A stretch of DNA of 64,000 nt from Roseovarius aestuariivivens (GCF_004761875.1 NZ_SJEY01000007.1:124001-188000), one strand, 5' to 3'; counted from the stretch's first letter, positions 23,717-34,074 are shown. Translations and numbers: made by a program. Notes: generated from the letters alone by a model not told the origin.

Positions 23717-25474
23717 ATGACCAAATTCGACAAGAGCAAACTGCCCAGCCGCCACGTGACCGAAGGGCCCGCACGCGCCCCGCATCGCTCATACTACTAT
23801 GCCATGGGCATGACCGAAGAAGAGATCCACCAGCCTCTTGTCGGCGTTGCCACCTGCTGGAACGAGGCCGCGCCCTGCAACATCGCCCTCAACCGTCAGG
23901 CCCAAGCCGTCAAGGGCGGCGTGAAAGAGGCCAAGGGCTCCCCACGCGAATTCACCACCATCACCGTCACCGACGGCATTGCCATGGGCCACGAGGGCAT
24001 GCGCAGCTCGCTGGCCTCGCGCGAGGCCATCGCGGACACGGTCGAGCTCACCATGCGTGGCCACTGCTACGACGCCATTGTGGGCCTTGCTGGCTGTGAC
24101 AAGTCGCTGCCCGGCATGATGATGGCCATGGTCCGCCTCAACGTGCCATCGGTCTTCATCTACGGCGGTTCGATCCTGCCCGGCAAGGCACCCCAGATCG
24201 ATGAGATTCCCGAAGAATTCCGCAGCCGCGACCTCACCGTGCAGGACATGTTTGAGGCCGTGGGCTGGAACCAAAACGGCTCCATGTCCGACAAGGCGCT
24301 TGACGCGCTCGAACGCGTCGCCTGCCCCTCAGCCGGCGCCTGCGGCGGTCAGTTCACCGCCAACACCATGGCCTGCGTGTCCGAGGCGATCGGTCTGGCG
24401 CTGATGAACTCCTCCGGCATGCCCGCGCCCTACGAATCCCGCGATCAATACGCCGAGGCGTCGGGCCGCGCCGTGATGGACCTGCTGGAAAAGAACATCC
24501 GCGCCCGCGACGTGGTCACCCGCAAGTCGATGGAAAACGCCGCGCGCGTCGTCGCCTGTACCGGTGGCTCCACCAACGCAGGCCTCCACCTGCCGGCCAT
24601 CGCGCACGAGGCCGGGATCGAATTCTACCTCGACGATGTCTGCGAAATCTTCCGCGACACCCCCTATTTCGTCGACCTCAAGCCCGGCGGAAGTTACGTG
24701 GCCAAGGATCTCTTCGACGCGGGCGGCATTCCGGTCGTGATGAAGGAACTGCGCAAGGCCGGCCTCATCCACGAGGACTGCATCACGGCCTCCGGACGCT
24801 CCATCGGTGAAGAGCTCAACCTGATCGAGCGCGAGGCCGACGGCAAGGTGATTTATTCCATCGAGACCCCGATCACCAAGACCGGCGGCGTCGTGGGCCT
24901 CAAAGGCAACCTCGCGCCCCAGGGCGCGATCGTGAAGGTCGCCGGTATCGCGCCCGAGCATCAGGTTTTCATCGGCCCCGCCCGCGTTTTCGAGTGCGAG
25001 GAAGACGCCTTCGCCGCCGTGCAAAAGCGCGAGTATGAGGAAGGCGAGGTCATCGTCATCCGCAATGAGGGCCCCGCAGGCGGGCCGGGTATGCGCGAGA
25101 TGCTGGCCACCACCGCCGCCCTCTCGGGTCAGGGCATGGGCAAGAAGGTCGCCCTCATTACAGACGGGCGCTTTTCCGGCGCGACGCGCGGTTTCTGCGT
25201 GGGCCATGTCGGCCCCGAGGCGGCCCATGGCGGCCCCATCGCGATGCTGAAAACTGGCGACATGATCACCATCGACGCCATCAAGGGCGAGCTTTCGGTC
25301 GATCTTACCGACGACGAACTGGCCGTGCGCAAAACCGACTGGGCCGGCCCGCGCGAGACGATCTACACCTCCGGCGCGCTCTGGAAATACGCGCAGCTTG
25401 TCGGCGAGACCTACAAGGGGGCCGTGACCCATCCCGGCGCGCAGGCCGAGCGTCATATTTACATGGATCTCTGA
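23717..25474 (+). CDS. ilvD: Dihydroxy-acid dehydratase
   Basis: 585 residues. It dehydrates 2,3-dihydroxy-isovalerate/methylvalerate in branched-chain amino-acid synthesis. Cluster and active-site motifs are [28 protein letters not shown] and [18 protein letters not shown]; the C-terminus shows [19 protein letters not shown]. The pattern fits the bacterial short-form enzyme. The ATG at 23717 follows AGGGGAGG, and the next gene begins 7 bases after the stop, hinting at co-transcription. Confidence 0.96.
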   Translation: MTKFDKSKLPSRHVTEGPARAPHRSYYYAMGMTEEEIHQPLVGVATCWNEAAPCNIALNRQAQAVKGGVKEAKGSPREFTTITVTDGIAMGHEGMRSSLASREAIADTVELTMRGHCYDAIVGLAGCDKSLPGMMMAMVRLNVPSVFIYGGSILPGKAPQIDEIPEEFRSRDLTVQDMFEAVGWNQNGSMSDKALDALERVACPSAGACGGQFTANTMACVSEAIGLALMNSSGMPAPYESRDQYAEASGRAVMDLLEKNIRARDVVTRKSMENAARVVACTGGSTNAGLHLPAIAHEAGIEFYLDDVCEIFRDTPYFVDLKPGGSYVAKDLFDAGGIPVVMKELRKAGLIHEDCITASGRSIGEELNLIEREADGKVIYSIETPITKTGGVVGLKGNLAPQGAIVKVAGIAPEHQVFIGPARVFECEEDAFAAVQKREYEEGEVIVIRNEGPAGGPGMREMLATTAALSGQGMGKKVALITDGRFSGATRGFCVGHVGPEAAHGGPIAMLKTGDMITIDAIKGELSVDLTDDELAVRKTDWAGPRETIYTSGALWKYAQLVGETYKGAVTHPGAQAERHIYMDL

Positions 25475-25481
25475 GCCGCAG

Positions 25482-26174
25482 GTGCGCGCGCTCAAGGTCT
25501 TGTTCCTGGCGGCGCTCCTGCCGCTGGCCGGCTGCATGAACAGCGCCCTCGCCCCCGGCGGCGGGGCCAAGGCGATGCGCGAAATGCCGCTGTATGGCGG
25601 CCGAATCGTGGTCCGCGGACCGGAAGGCTACTGCATCGACCCGGCCAGCCGTCGTCGGCAATCAAGCGCCACGCTCGTGTTTCTGGCCTCCTGCGAGGCG
25701 CTGACCGGCCAACGCGGCTTTCGGGTGGATCCCGCCCTGATGACGGTCACCGTCACGCCGCGCCGGCCGGGCACGGAGCAGCCCACGGCCCGCGGCATCG
25801 CCCGCGCCATGGCGCCGAAACAACCTCTGAGTGAAAGCGACGAAAACGGCCTCGCGATCGTGCATTTCAACACCGGCGGCGACGGGGCCCTGCCCGGCGG
25901 CGACCCACGCTACTGGCGCGGCGGCATGGCGCTCAACGGTCATTTGGTCAGTCTCGCCGTCTACGGCCCGGACGGCAGCCGCATCGCCGGGCCGGGCGGA
26001 CGGGCGCTTCTGCGCGGGCTGGCGGCCGAGATCCGGCGCGCCAGCACTGTCTCGGCCCCCGCCCCCGGTGCGGCCCGTGCGCGGCAGGGCACGCGCCAAG
26101 ACCCCTACACGCAAGAGAAAAAACCGCGCGGTCTCGGCGCCCTTTTGGGTGGATTGTTTCCGAATTCGGGTTAA
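25482..26174 (+). CDS. Predicted outer-membrane lipoprotein, unknown function
   Basis: 230 residues, GTG start. The signal LFLAALLPLAGC is a good lipobox (LAGC) with lipid-modified Cys near residue 18. The mature part begins with a small conserved-looking module including EGYCIDPASRR and FLASCEALTG (paired cysteines). The final 40 residues are basic and Gly-rich. No named family. It follows ilvD by 7 bases. Confidence 0.78.
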   Translation: MRALKVLFLAALLPLAGCMNSALAPGGGAKAMREMPLYGGRIVVRGPEGYCIDPASRRRQSSATLVFLASCEALTGQRGFRVDPALMTVTVTPRRPGTEQPTARGIARAMAPKQPLSESDENGLAIVHFNTGGDGALPGGDPRYWRGGMALNGHLVSLAVYGPDGSRIAGPGGRALLRGLAAEIRRASTVSAPAPGAARARQGTRQDPYTQEKKPRGLGALLGGLFPNSG

Positions 26175-26231
26175 TGCTATGGCAAAGCTCTCGGGCCACA
26201 CTGGGGCGGACGCGATGGCGATGGGACAGGC

Positions 26232-27005
26232 ATGATAGAATTCCGATCCTCGATGCTCGACTGGATTGCCCACCGGCGCGGCCTTCGGCGGTGGCGCAAG
26301 GCGGTGCGCAAGATCCCGGAAATGGGCTTCGGACATTTGCGAAGGGAACGGGCCCAGGCGCGCAAGCTACGGTATTATCTTAACGAAGTCATCTCGCAGG
26401 CGGACAACCGGCTGGCCTTGCCCATAATCGGGTCCCACGCCTTTCCCAAACCGCACGGCACCGATTGGTCCTGGCGCCCGTCGCTGTGGCGCGAACCCTT
26501 GGTCACGCCGGGCCTGGCCTCAGTCCAAAGCAAGACCAAGCTGGGCTCGGAACTGACATTGTTTCATGACTGTCAACATTCCGAACTGACCTTGCGCCAG
26601 ATCCGCAACACGCGCGAGGCCGATCTTGCACCTTTCGGACTGCGCATGGACGTGTTCAGTTTCGACGGTTCTTTCCTGTCGCTCGTGCTCGACCTGCCCG
26701 AGGCGGCCATGACCGGCCTGCAGAAACGCCACCTGGTGCGCATGGACACCATCGTCGAGATGGAAAAACCGCTGGAGATCTTCGTGCGGCTGAACATCAA
26801 GCACGGGCCGAATACCGAACAGATCGTGCGGGAACTGCCCCTGCACGAAGAGGAGATCATGGTCGAGTTCGACCTTGCCTATTCCAAGCTCAACGAGAAA
26901 CGCATCGAACGCGGCTGGGTCGATCTTATCTTCGAGAACCCGCAAATGAGCCAGGTCGTCCTGCGCGACCTGACCTTCAGCCGAAGGCCCCGCGCCGAAT
27001 TCTGA
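26232..27005 (+). CDS. DUF6478-family protein
   Basis: 257 residues, basic, no signal peptide. The N-terminus (LDWIAHRRGLRRWRKAVR) and the central DWSWRPSLWREPLV followed by SKTKLGSELTLFHDC match a hypothetical family that I know chiefly from Rhodobacteraceae (DUF6478). Function unknown. It is followed after 11 bases by another conserved hypothetical on the same strand, so the two probably form one unit. Confidence 0.75.
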   Translation: MIEFRSSMLDWIAHRRGLRRWRKAVRKIPEMGFGHLRRERAQARKLRYYLNEVISQADNRLALPIIGSHAFPKPHGTDWSWRPSLWREPLVTPGLASVQSKTKLGSELTLFHDCQHSELTLRQIRNTREADLAPFGLRMDVFSFDGSFLSLVLDLPEAAMTGLQKRHLVRMDTIVEMEKPLEIFVRLNIKHGPNTEQIVRELPLHEEEIMVEFDLAYSKLNEKRIERGWVDLIFENPQMSQVVLRDLTFSRRPRAEF

Positions 27006-27016
27006 CGGAGCACGCG

Positions 27017-27397
27017 ATGAAGAACTGGACATTGACCAAGACACGGCTCTTCGAAGGCGTTTGGGAGGGGGTGCTCACGCCCGAGGGCGACATGCCGTCC
27101 GGCAAACCCGAGATTGCCGTCACCCACCTGCAAGAGGCCGTTCCGGGCGTCGAGCTGATCGAGAAGCCCGACGAAAAGCTGTGGGTCCTGCGCGTGCCCA
27201 TCCCAGCCGACCGGATCGCCGATGGCGTGCAGACGTTCCTCATTACCGAAAGCACCACGGGCGAGACGCTGGGATCCTTCGCGCTTCTGTCGGGCGATGC
27301 GCTAAGCTACGATATCCGCGCCGAGGTAACGCTTCTGCGCGAAGAGCTTGACCTGCTCAAACGCGCCTTCCGCCGGCACTGTCTCGAAACCATGTGA
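27017..27397 (+). CDS. Conserved hypothetical protein
   Basis: 126 residues. It has an N-terminal MKNWTLTKTRLFEGVWEGVL strand-rich region and a C-terminal helix (LLREELDLLKRAFRRHCLE) likely to form a coiled coil. GGAGCACGCG precedes the start. It always reads as a partner of the preceding DUF6478 gene by spacing here; no domain is recognised. Confidence 0.75.
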   Translation: MKNWTLTKTRLFEGVWEGVLTPEGDMPSGKPEIAVTHLQEAVPGVELIEKPDEKLWVLRVPIPADRIADGVQTFLITESTTGETLGSFALLSGDALSYDIRAEVTLLREELDLLKRAFRRHCLETM

Positions 27398-27409
27398 TCC
27401 GGCGGCGGC

Positions 27410-28186
27410 TCAGTGATCGCGTAACAGCCGGCCAAGGCCCGGCAGGCGGTCCTCGATCCCGGTCAGGCGCAGGCAATCCCACAGCATCGCCTGGTTAGAA
27501 CAGATCACCGGCTTACCGAGGGTCTGTTCGATCTCGTCCACCACATCGATGGTGCGCAGCGCACCACAACTGATCAACACCGCGTCGGCGTCCGGACGGT
27601 CAAGCGCCAGGGCGAGTTCAGCGATGTAATCCGGCGCGACGCGGATCATTTCGGTGTCATAGCGCAGCCCCATGCCATGGGCGGCCCCGATCTCGAAGCC
27701 GGCGTGTTGCAGGAAGCGGGCCACATTGGCGTTGAGTTCCGCCGTATAGGGGCTGATCAGCGTCAGCCGCCGCGCGCCCACCGCGGTCAGCGCCTTGCGC
27801 ACGCTACCCGCCAGCGTGGTGGCGCGGGCCCCCGGCGCGCCGCGTGTCAGTTCGGCACAAGTCTCCGCCTCGCCGACCGCCACGGTGCCCGAGGTGCAAG
27901 CGAAAGAGATCACGTCCAGACCGTCATCGGGCAGGATCCGCGCCGCCGCCCCCGCGAGCGAACCGCGCACCTGCGCCAGACTTTCGGTCGAGATCTCGCG
28001 CGGCATGGGGGCACGGGCGAAATAGGCGCCGACCCCGGCGGGCATGTGGCGGATCATGTCCTCTTCGATGGTCTGTTCATTGGGAATAAGAACGAAGCCG
28101 ATCTTGCCCCGTGCGTTGCGGCCCGCGTCAAAGCGCGGTTGCGCCAACAGCTTTGCCGGGTCGGCGGATCCGGGGGCGTCTTTCAT
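27410..28186 (-). CDS. Asp/Glu racemase superfamily protein (maleate isomerase/AMDase-like)
   Basis: 258 residues. Two catalytic-type cysteines sit in the expected places: SFACTSGT in the first half and LISCGALRT in the second. GKIGFVLIPNEQTIEEDM at the N-terminus is typical of the maleate isomerase/arylmalonate decarboxylase branch, some members of which act in ectoine or hydantoin catabolism. The neighbours give no pathway, so the substrate is undecided. Confidence 0.83.
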   Translation of the reverse strand: MKDAPGSADPAKLLAQPRFDAGRNARGKIGFVLIPNEQTIEEDMIRHMPAGVGAYFARAPMPREISTESLAQVRGSLAGAAARILPDDGLDVISFACTSGTVAVGEAETCAELTRGAPGARATTLAGSVRKALTAVGARRLTLISPYTAELNANVARFLQHAGFEIGAAHGMGLRYDTEMIRVAPDYIAELALALDRPDADAVLISCGALRTIDVVDEIEQTLGKPVICSNQAMLWDCLRLTGIEDRLPGLGRLLRDH

Positions 28187-28392
28187 GGCGGGCTCCGATG
28201 CGGGGCGGAAGGTCTGGCGTCACGATAAAGAGCGCGGCGCGATCGGGCAATCCATGGATGATAGCGGCAAGCGAAAGGATCTGTGGCGCGAAACCCACGC
28301 CGGGCGTCGTCCTACACTTTTCAGTGGCCGCCGGGCCGGGGGCTTTGCTACGGTCTGACGTGCCGGGGGGCGACATGTTGGGGAAGATACGC

Positions 28393-29304
28393 ATGACGCG
28401 CCTTTTGGGCTTCGCACTGGCCGCGCTTTTCGTCATGACCGCTCCGCTGAACGCCGAGGGGCGTACGCGGATCGGCTATGGCTGGATGCTGACGAACGAT
28501 ATTTTCGGCGACACCCATGACCGCTGGCAGACCGGCTCTTTCGCGTCGAGCCGGGTCTGGGGTCCGGACTGGCAGGGGCGGCTGCCCGAGGGGTTCGGAG
28601 ACATTCTCGAACTGCGCTTCGGCGGTCAGATTGTGTCGCCCGAAAACATCGCCCGCCCCACGCCCGGCGACCGCCCCTTCGCGGGTGTCCTGTCGCTCGG
28701 CCTGCACACGCATTTCGCCCGGGGGGCGACACAATTCGCCCTTGGCGGGGACATCGCGGTGACCGGTCCGCAAACCGGCCTCGATGATTTTCAGGGCCTG
28801 CTGCACGACGTGCTGGGCGGGCGGGACATGTCGAACCGGGTCAGCCGGCGACAGGTGTCCAACGACGTCAATCCGACAGCCGTGGCCGAGATCGGCCATG
28901 TCGTCGATCTTGGCGGCGCGCGGCTGCGCCCGTTCGTCGAAGGGCGCTGGGGCCTGGAGACGCTCGTGCGCGCCGGCGTCGACGTGACCATCGGCGCTTT
29001 CGGCGCCAAAAGCCTGATGGTGCGCGACGTGGTCAGCGGCCACCGCTACGAGGCCGTGCCAAGCTGGCAGCCGGGCACAAGCGTGGTCTTCGGCGCGGAC
29101 ATGGCCCATGTCGCGGAAAGCGAACTGCTGCGGTCGGGACGTGGCTACCAGCTCGAGGCGCGCAACCGCGTGCGCGCCGGCGTCAACTGGCAGGGCGAAC
29201 GCGGCACATCCGTGTTCTACGGGCTGACCTGGCTCGACAAGGAATTCAAGGCTCAGCGCAAGGGTCAGGTTGTGGGATCCGTGCGACTTCGCCTGAATTT
29301 CTGA
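28393..29304 (+). CDS. LpxR-like lipid A deacylase family protein
   Basis: 303 residues: signal peptide (1-23, ending LNAEG) then an outer-membrane beta-barrel. LTNDIFGDTHDRWQTGS and GDRPFAGVLSLG are the N- and mid-protein hallmarks of the LpxR family (DUF2219), which removes the 3'-acyloxyacyl chain of lipid A. GGGGAAG lies 8 bases before the ATG at 28393; an alternative ATG at 28375 also has a G-rich lead. The C-terminal VRLRLNF ends in Phe, as usual for barrel proteins. Confidence 0.85.
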   Translation: MTRLLGFALAALFVMTAPLNAEGRTRIGYGWMLTNDIFGDTHDRWQTGSFASSRVWGPDWQGRLPEGFGDILELRFGGQIVSPENIARPTPGDRPFAGVLSLGLHTHFARGATQFALGGDIAVTGPQTGLDDFQGLLHDVLGGRDMSNRVSRRQVSNDVNPTAVAEIGHVVDLGGARLRPFVEGRWGLETLVRAGVDVTIGAFGAKSLMVRDVVSGHRYEAVPSWQPGTSVVFGADMAHVAESELLRSGRGYQLEARNRVRAGVNWQGERGTSVFYGLTWLDKEFKAQRKGQVVGSVRLRLNF

Positions 29305-29345
29305 ACTTTTCGTTTGGAGAGACTTCCCAGGGCGATTCGGTTTTG

Positions 29346-29360
29346 TTAACCTTTTGCTAA
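29346..29360. promoter_or_regulatory. CtrA-like half-matched site
   Basis: TTAA-N7-CTAA, one base from the TTAA-N7-TTAA consensus of the alphaproteobacterial cell-cycle regulator CtrA, 30 bases upstream of the Hint-domain gene. A single site of this type can occur by chance. Confidence 0.3.
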
Positions 29361-29390
29361 TAAAAAAATAAAGAGGCAGGTATACAGGCA

Positions 29391-30455
29391 ATGGGAACGG
29401 GCTTTCGGGGCGCGTTCGTCATCTCCTGGTCGCAGACGGAAGTGGACGGCTTGGCAGCCGCCCCGGTCCAGTCTTTAACCGTTGGGTCCGCATGGTCCTG
29501 GCGTGGAGATCTGGTGCGGGTCGACGGCCCGAACGAAGTCCTGCGGCTCGAGCGTGGCGAGCACGAAACAGTCAGCCGCAAATGCGCGGCGAAACTCGTG
29601 AGGCGGCTGGTCAGGGCCGCCAGAACCAACACCACAGATCTCGGCGCAATAGACATCAGCGGACCGCTGAGAGATTGCGGCTTCGTCGTCACCAACGGTG
29701 TCAAAAGCTATACCGTGACCATCATCGAGGTCGGCGCCGGCGCGCCGCCCCTGCTGATGTTCGTGGACGATATCCCGCCGCGCGACACCGACATGTGGGT
29801 GGTCCATCATTCACTGGCCGCCCAAACCCGCACGGCCACCGGCCCGGAAAGCGGCGGCATCATCTGCTTCACGCCCGGCACGCGGATCGACACGCCTGAC
29901 GGGCCGAAGCGCGTCGAAGACCTGCTCGAAGGCGACCGGGTACGCACCAAGGACAATGGCGACGAGGAAATCCAGTGGATCGGCAGCCGCCGGATGTCCG
30001 GCGCGCGCCTCTTTGCCATGCCGCATCTGCGGCCCGTGCGCATCCGCGCGGGCGCGCTCGGTGTCGAGCGGCCCGACGAAGAACTGCTGGTCAGCCCCGA
30101 ACACCGCATGCTGGTCGAGGGCGATGTGGCGCGGGCGCTGTTCAACACGTCCGAGGTACTGGTCTCGGCGCGCGACCTGATCAACGGCAACACCGTGGCC
30201 GTCGACCTGACGGTGCGCGAGGTGACCTATATTCACCTGCTGCTGCCCCGTCATCAGATCCTCTGGGCCAACGGCGTCGAAACCGAAAGCTTCCATCCCG
30301 CAAGCGCGTCTCTGACCGCGCTGAATGCGACGGACCGCGAGAGGCTTCTGAAGATCAATCCGTATCTTGAGCTGGAGCCGCAGGTCTATGGCGACTACGC
30401 GCGGCGCAACCTCACCGCATCCGAGGCGGCGATCCTCAAGCACGAGGCCGCCTGA
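29391..30455 (+). CDS. Hint-domain protein
   Basis: 354 residues. The N-terminal half (1-150) is unassigned; the Hint (Hedgehog/intein) domain starts at C159 in GIICFTPGTRIDTPDGPKRVEDLLEGDRV and continues with VSPEHRMLVEG and the terminal YIHLLLPRHQILWANGVETESFHP. Such proteins are common in Rhodobacteraceae, often with secretion or self-processing roles that are unproven. There is no C-extein signal. A CtrA-like site lies upstream. Confidence 0.88.
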   Translation: MGTGFRGAFVISWSQTEVDGLAAAPVQSLTVGSAWSWRGDLVRVDGPNEVLRLERGEHETVSRKCAAKLVRRLVRAARTNTTDLGAIDISGPLRDCGFVVTNGVKSYTVTIIEVGAGAPPLLMFVDDIPPRDTDMWVVHHSLAAQTRTATGPESGGIICFTPGTRIDTPDGPKRVEDLLEGDRVRTKDNGDEEIQWIGSRRMSGARLFAMPHLRPVRIRAGALGVERPDEELLVSPEHRMLVEGDVARALFNTSEVLVSARDLINGNTVAVDLTVREVTYIHLLLPRHQILWANGVETESFHPASASLTALNATDRERLLKINPYLELEPQVYGDYARRNLTASEAAILKHEAA

Positions 30456-30483
30456 TCCGGCCGCGCGGCGGGCATCGGAAAGA

Positions 30484-31065
30484 TCAAAAGGACGTGCGCA
30501 GGCCAATCGCGAAGGCGTTGGAGCCGGAATCGCGCGCAAAAAGCCCGTAAGCGTCCGAGCGGTGGTGCAGGCGAAGAAACACGTCTGTATCCGCGTGGCC
30601 GGTCGCAAAGGCCGTCTCGAGCGAGAAATAGGCCAGCGTGCGCTGCGATGCGCCGCGCCGGTTGATCTCGACCGTGGGCGTGCTCGTGGCGTAGGACAGG
30701 CCGATCCCGAAGGCGAAACTGTCGATCACCGGCAGCCATGGCCGCGCCGGGCTATAGCGGATCGTGACCGGCACCACGAGTTCCTGATGATCGTTTTGCC
30801 CGAAATGCTGGTTGAGCTGCACCTCGACCCCGGTGTGCCAGCGGGCCGAGTCGAGCGGCGTTTCCCAGGCGACGATGACCCCGGCGAACCCGGCATCCGT
30901 AAAATCGGTCTTGCCGGGGACGAACACGTCGTCGACCCCGTTCGTCGTCATCTGCCCGGCGACAAGGCTGACCGTGCGGTGCACGCCGTCCTCCTGCGCG
31001 GTCGCGGCAGACGGGATCAGCCCACCGACCGCCGCAAGCCAGAAAATCAAAAACCGGACTGTCAT
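30484..31065 (-). CDS. Predicted outer-membrane beta-barrel protein
   Basis: 193 residues with a signal peptide (ending SAATAQ). The mature protein is a series of amphipathic strands ending in GLRTSF, a C-terminal Phe as in barrel-assembly substrates. Patterns such as RLHHRSDAYGLF resemble acyloxyacyl/PagL-like barrels, but catalytic residues are not certain. Start 31065 is chosen to give a normal signal peptide; an ATG at 31083 is also possible. It is divergent from rpsD. Confidence 0.72.
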   Translation of the reverse strand: MTVRFLIFWLAAVGGLIPSAATAQEDGVHRTVSLVAGQMTTNGVDDVFVPGKTDFTDAGFAGVIVAWETPLDSARWHTGVEVQLNQHFGQNDHQELVVPVTIRYSPARPWLPVIDSFAFGIGLSYATSTPTVEINRRGASQRTLAYFSLETAFATGHADTDVFLRLHHRSDAYGLFARDSGSNAFAIGLRTSF

Positions 31066-31191
31066 GGCAAAAGGCAAAAGCACGTCCTTGATCGGTCACG
31101 TTGTCGGATCGCCGCAACGGGCGCCTGTCACGCCGATACAGCGGAACGGGCAGCGCTGTCAAAGAAAGCCCGATACCGGCCCTCTGGGCGG

Positions 31192-31219
31192 TTGACTCTG
31201 TCTCTGCCCCCGATATAAG
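31192..31219 (+). promoter_or_regulatory. rpsD promoter
   Basis: TTGACT, 16-base spacer, TATAAG. A near-consensus sigma-70 promoter about 108 bases upstream of the rpsD start, giving a long leader. Confidence 0.75.
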
Positions 31220-31243
31220 CGCGGCTTCATTGGTGTTGGTGGC

Positions 31244-31282
31244 CCCCGCAAGGGGAACCCTGTCGGCCCGGCAAAATCCGGG
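31244..31282 (+). promoter_or_regulatory. Structured rpsD 5' leader (two hairpins)
   Basis: CCCC-GCAA-GGGG (31244-31255), a GNRA-capped hairpin, and CCCGG/CCGGG (31267-31271, 31278-31282) lie between the promoter and the start codon. S4 autoregulates its mRNA in other bacteria; involvement of these hairpins is inference. Confidence 0.4.
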
Positions 31283-31327
31283 AAGAGGACAACGCCCTTC
31301 GAAACCTTGAACGAAGGAGATCAGCAG

Positions 31328-31948
31328 ATGACAAAAAGAACTGCTGCCAAATACAAAATCGACCGCCGGATGGGCGAAAACATCTGGGGCCGCGCAAAAT
31401 CCCCCGTCAACCGCCGCGAATACGGCCCCGGCCAGCACGGCCAGCGCCGCAAGGGCAAGATCTCGGACTTCGGTCTGCAGCTCCGCGCCAAGCAGAAGCT
31501 GAAGGGCTACTACGGCGACCTGACCGAAAAGCAGTTCCGTCGCATCTATCGTGACGCCGAGCGTCAGCGCGGCGACACCGGCGAGCTTCTCATTGGCCTG
31601 CTCGAGCGCCGCCTCGACGCGGTGGTCTACCGCGCCAAGTTCGTGCCGACCATCTTTGCCGCGCGCCAGTTCGTGAACCACAAGCATGTGCGCGTGAACG
31701 GCCAGATCGTGAACATCCCCTCCTACCGCGTGAAGGAAGGCGACGTGATCGAAGTGCGCGACCGCTCCAAGCAGATGGCGTCGATCCTCGAAGCCACGCA
31801 GCTGCCCGAGCGCGACGTGCCGGATTATCTCGACGTGGACCATTCCAAGCTGACCGCGACCTTCGTGCGCACGCCCAGCCTCGGCGATGTGCCCTATCCG
31901 GTCATGATGGAACCCAACCTCGTCATCGAATTCTACGCGCAGAACTAA
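31328..31948 (+). CDS. rpsD: 30S ribosomal protein S4
   Basis: 206 residues, correct length. The N-terminus [21 protein letters not shown], the [18 protein letters not shown] segment and the S4 RNA-binding domain ([32 protein letters not shown]) are diagnostic in pieces. GAAGGAG lies 8 bases before the ATG at 31328. It is flanked by its own promoter and a strong terminator, so is transcribed alone. Confidence 0.97.
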   Translation: MTKRTAAKYKIDRRMGENIWGRAKSPVNRREYGPGQHGQRRKGKISDFGLQLRAKQKLKGYYGDLTEKQFRRIYRDAERQRGDTGELLIGLLERRLDAVVYRAKFVPTIFAARQFVNHKHVRVNGQIVNIPSYRVKEGDVIEVRDRSKQMASILEATQLPERDVPDYLDVDHSKLTATFVRTPSLGDVPYPVMMEPNLVIEFYAQN

Positions 31949-31971
31949 AGCTTCTGCAGAACATGCGAAGA

Positions 31972-32003
31972 GGCCGCGACGGGACACCGCCGCGGCCTTT
32001 TTT
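31972..32003 (+). terminator. Rho-independent terminator after rpsD
   Basis: GGCCGCG/CGCGGCC stem (31972-31978, 31991-31997) followed by TTTTTT; 24 bases after the stop. Confidence 0.92.
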
Positions 32004-32070
32004 CTTTGTGCGCCTTCCGGGGATGGTCAAGCCGATTGGCCGCCGCTAGAAGAACGCGAGGAGAGCCCAA

Positions 32071-33156
32071 ATGACCAAGATCACGCCCCAGCCCGGCATT
32101 CTGGACATAGACCCCTATGTGGGGGGCGCCAGCCATGTCGAGGGCATCTCGAATGCCGTGAAGCTCAGCTCGAATGAAAATCCCTTTGGGCCAAGCGAGG
32201 CCGCGAAAGAGGCCTTTCGCAAGGCCGCCTACGAGCTGCACCGCTATCCCTCGACCGATCACGCCTCCCTGCGCGCGGCCATTGCCGAGGTACACGGGCT
32301 GGATGCGGGCCGGATCATCTGCGGCGTGGGCAGCGACGAGATCCTCGCGTTCCTCTGTCAGGCCTATGCCGGGCCCGGCGACGAGGTGATCCATACCGAA
32401 CACGGCTTCGCCATCTACCGCATCGGCGCGCTCACGAACGGCGCGACGCCGGTCGAGGTGCCCGAGCGTGAACGGGTGACGGATGTGGACGCCATTCTTG
32501 CGGCCTGCACCGAGCGCACCAAGCTGGTGTTCATCGCCAATCCCAACAACCCCACCGGCACAATGATCGGCGAGGGAGAGATCGCGCGGCTGGCCGAAGG
32601 TTTGCCCGAACAGACGCTTCTGGTGCTCGACGGGGCCTATGCCGAATATGTCGAGAATTACGACGGCGGCGCGGCCCTTGTCGAGGCGCGCGAGAACGTG
32701 GTGATGACACGGACCTTCTCCAAGCTCTACGGGCTCGGCGGGCTGCGCGTCGGCTGGGGCTATGGCCCGGCCCATGTGATCGACGTGCTCAACCGCATCC
32801 GCGGGCCGTTCAATCTGAGCCAGGCCGCGCTGGTCACCGCCGAGGCCGCGATCCGCGACCGCGCCTGGGCCGAGAAATGCCGCGAGGACAACACCCGCCT
32901 GCGCGCCTGGCTGGCCGAAGCACTGGCCGAGCATGGCGTGCCGTCGGACACCTCGACCGCGAATTTCATCCTCGCGCGGTTCGCCGACCGGGCGCAGGCC
33001 GAGGCCTGTGACGAGTATCTCAAGTCGCAAGGGCTGATCGTGCGACGCGTGGCGGGCTACAACCTGCCGCATTGCCTGCGCATCACGGTAGGGGACGAGG
33101 CCGCCTGCCGGCGCGTGGCGCATGCGGTGGGGCAGTTTCTGGGTAACGTCGCATGA
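32071..33156 (+). CDS. hisC: Histidinol-phosphate aminotransferase
   Basis: 361 residues; PLP enzyme of histidine synthesis (and sometimes aromatic transamination). The [10 protein letters not shown] segment, the NPNNPTGT motif and the PLP-lysine block [16 protein letters not shown] are clear. GAGGAG precedes the start. Its stop overlaps the next gene's start (ATGA), so it is coupled to the prephenate dehydrogenase gene; this pairing suggests the transaminase may also serve aromatic amino acids. Confidence 0.94.
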   Translation: MTKITPQPGILDIDPYVGGASHVEGISNAVKLSSNENPFGPSEAAKEAFRKAAYELHRYPSTDHASLRAAIAEVHGLDAGRIICGVGSDEILAFLCQAYAGPGDEVIHTEHGFAIYRIGALTNGATPVEVPERERVTDVDAILAACTERTKLVFIANPNNPTGTMIGEGEIARLAEGLPEQTLLVLDGAYAEYVENYDGGAALVEARENVVMTRTFSKLYGLGGLRVGWGYGPAHVIDVLNRIRGPFNLSQAALVTAEAAIRDRAWAEKCREDNTRLRAWLAEALAEHGVPSDTSTANFILARFADRAQAEACDEYLKSQGLIVRRVAGYNLPHCLRITVGDEAACRRVAHAVGQFLGNVA

Positions 33157-34070
33157 GTCAGGTTTACGAACGTGTGGCCCTGATCGGGTTGGGCCTTATT
33201 GCCTCGTCCATGGCCCACGCGATGCGGCGCGGCGGGCTCGCGGGTGAGATCACCGGCTATGCACGCTCCGCCGAAACGCGCGACGTCGCGCGCGAGGTGG
33301 GGTTCTGCGACCGGGTCTGCGAAACAGCACAGGAGGCCGTGCAAGGCGCCGATCTGGTGGTGCTCTGCGTGCCCGTGGGCGCAATGGGGGCCGTGGCGAA
33401 AGAGATCGCGCCGGCGCTGGCGCGCGGGGCCACGGTCAGCGACGTGGGCTCCGTCAAGCGCGCGGTGATCGAGGCGGTCGGCCCGCACCTGCCCGAGGGC
33501 GTGCATTTCGTGCCCGCCCACCCGATGGCCGGGACAGAACACTCCGGGCCACGGTCCGGCTTCGCCGAGCTCTTCGACGGGAAATACACGCTTATCGTGC
33601 CGATTGAAGGCAGCGACCGCGCCGCCGTGAAGCGGCTGGAGCGGCTCTGGACCGCGATGGGCGCGACGACCGACGAAATGGAAGCCGACCACCATGATCT
33701 TGTCTGCGCCGTCACCAGCCACGCGCCGCATCTCATCGCCTACACGATGGTGGGCGTGGCCGATGACCTGGGCCGCGTGACCGACAGCGAGGTGATCAAG
33801 TATTCCGCCGCAGGTTTCCGTGACTTCACCCGCATCGCGGCCAGCGATCCGACGATGTGGCGCGACGTGTTCCTGACCAACAAGGATGCGACACTCGAAA
33901 TTCTCGGACGCTTCACCGAAGAGCTTTTCGCGCTGCAACGCGCGATCCGGACCGGCGACGGCGATATGCTGTTCGAGTATTTCACCCGGACACGCGCCAT
34001 CCGCCGTGGTATTATCGAGGCCGGGCAAGATACCGACGCCCCGGATTTCGGGCGCGTCAAAAAGGGCTGA
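33153..34070 (+). CDS. Prephenate/arogenate dehydrogenase family protein
   Basis: 305 residues. NAD-binding motif [19 protein letters not shown] at the N-terminus (final Gly of the usual G-S-L pattern is altered), and [11 protein letters not shown] with the following substrate loop, which is the TyrA family signature for tyrosine synthesis. It is coupled to hisC by a 4-base overlap and is followed by the extensin-like lipoprotein 4 bases later. Confidence 0.93.
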   Translation: MSQVYERVALIGLGLIASSMAHAMRRGGLAGEITGYARSAETRDVAREVGFCDRVCETAQEAVQGADLVVLCVPVGAMGAVAKEIAPALARGATVSDVGSVKRAVIEAVGPHLPEGVHFVPAHPMAGTEHSGPRSGFAELFDGKYTLIVPIEGSDRAAVKRLERLWTAMGATTDEMEADHHDLVCAVTSHAPHLIAYTMVGVADDLGRVTDSEVIKYSAAGFRDFTRIAASDPTMWRDVFLTNKDATLEILGRFTEELFALQRAIRTGDGDMLFEYFTRTRAIRRGIIEAGQDTDAPDFGRVKKG

Positions 34071-34074
34071 GCGC

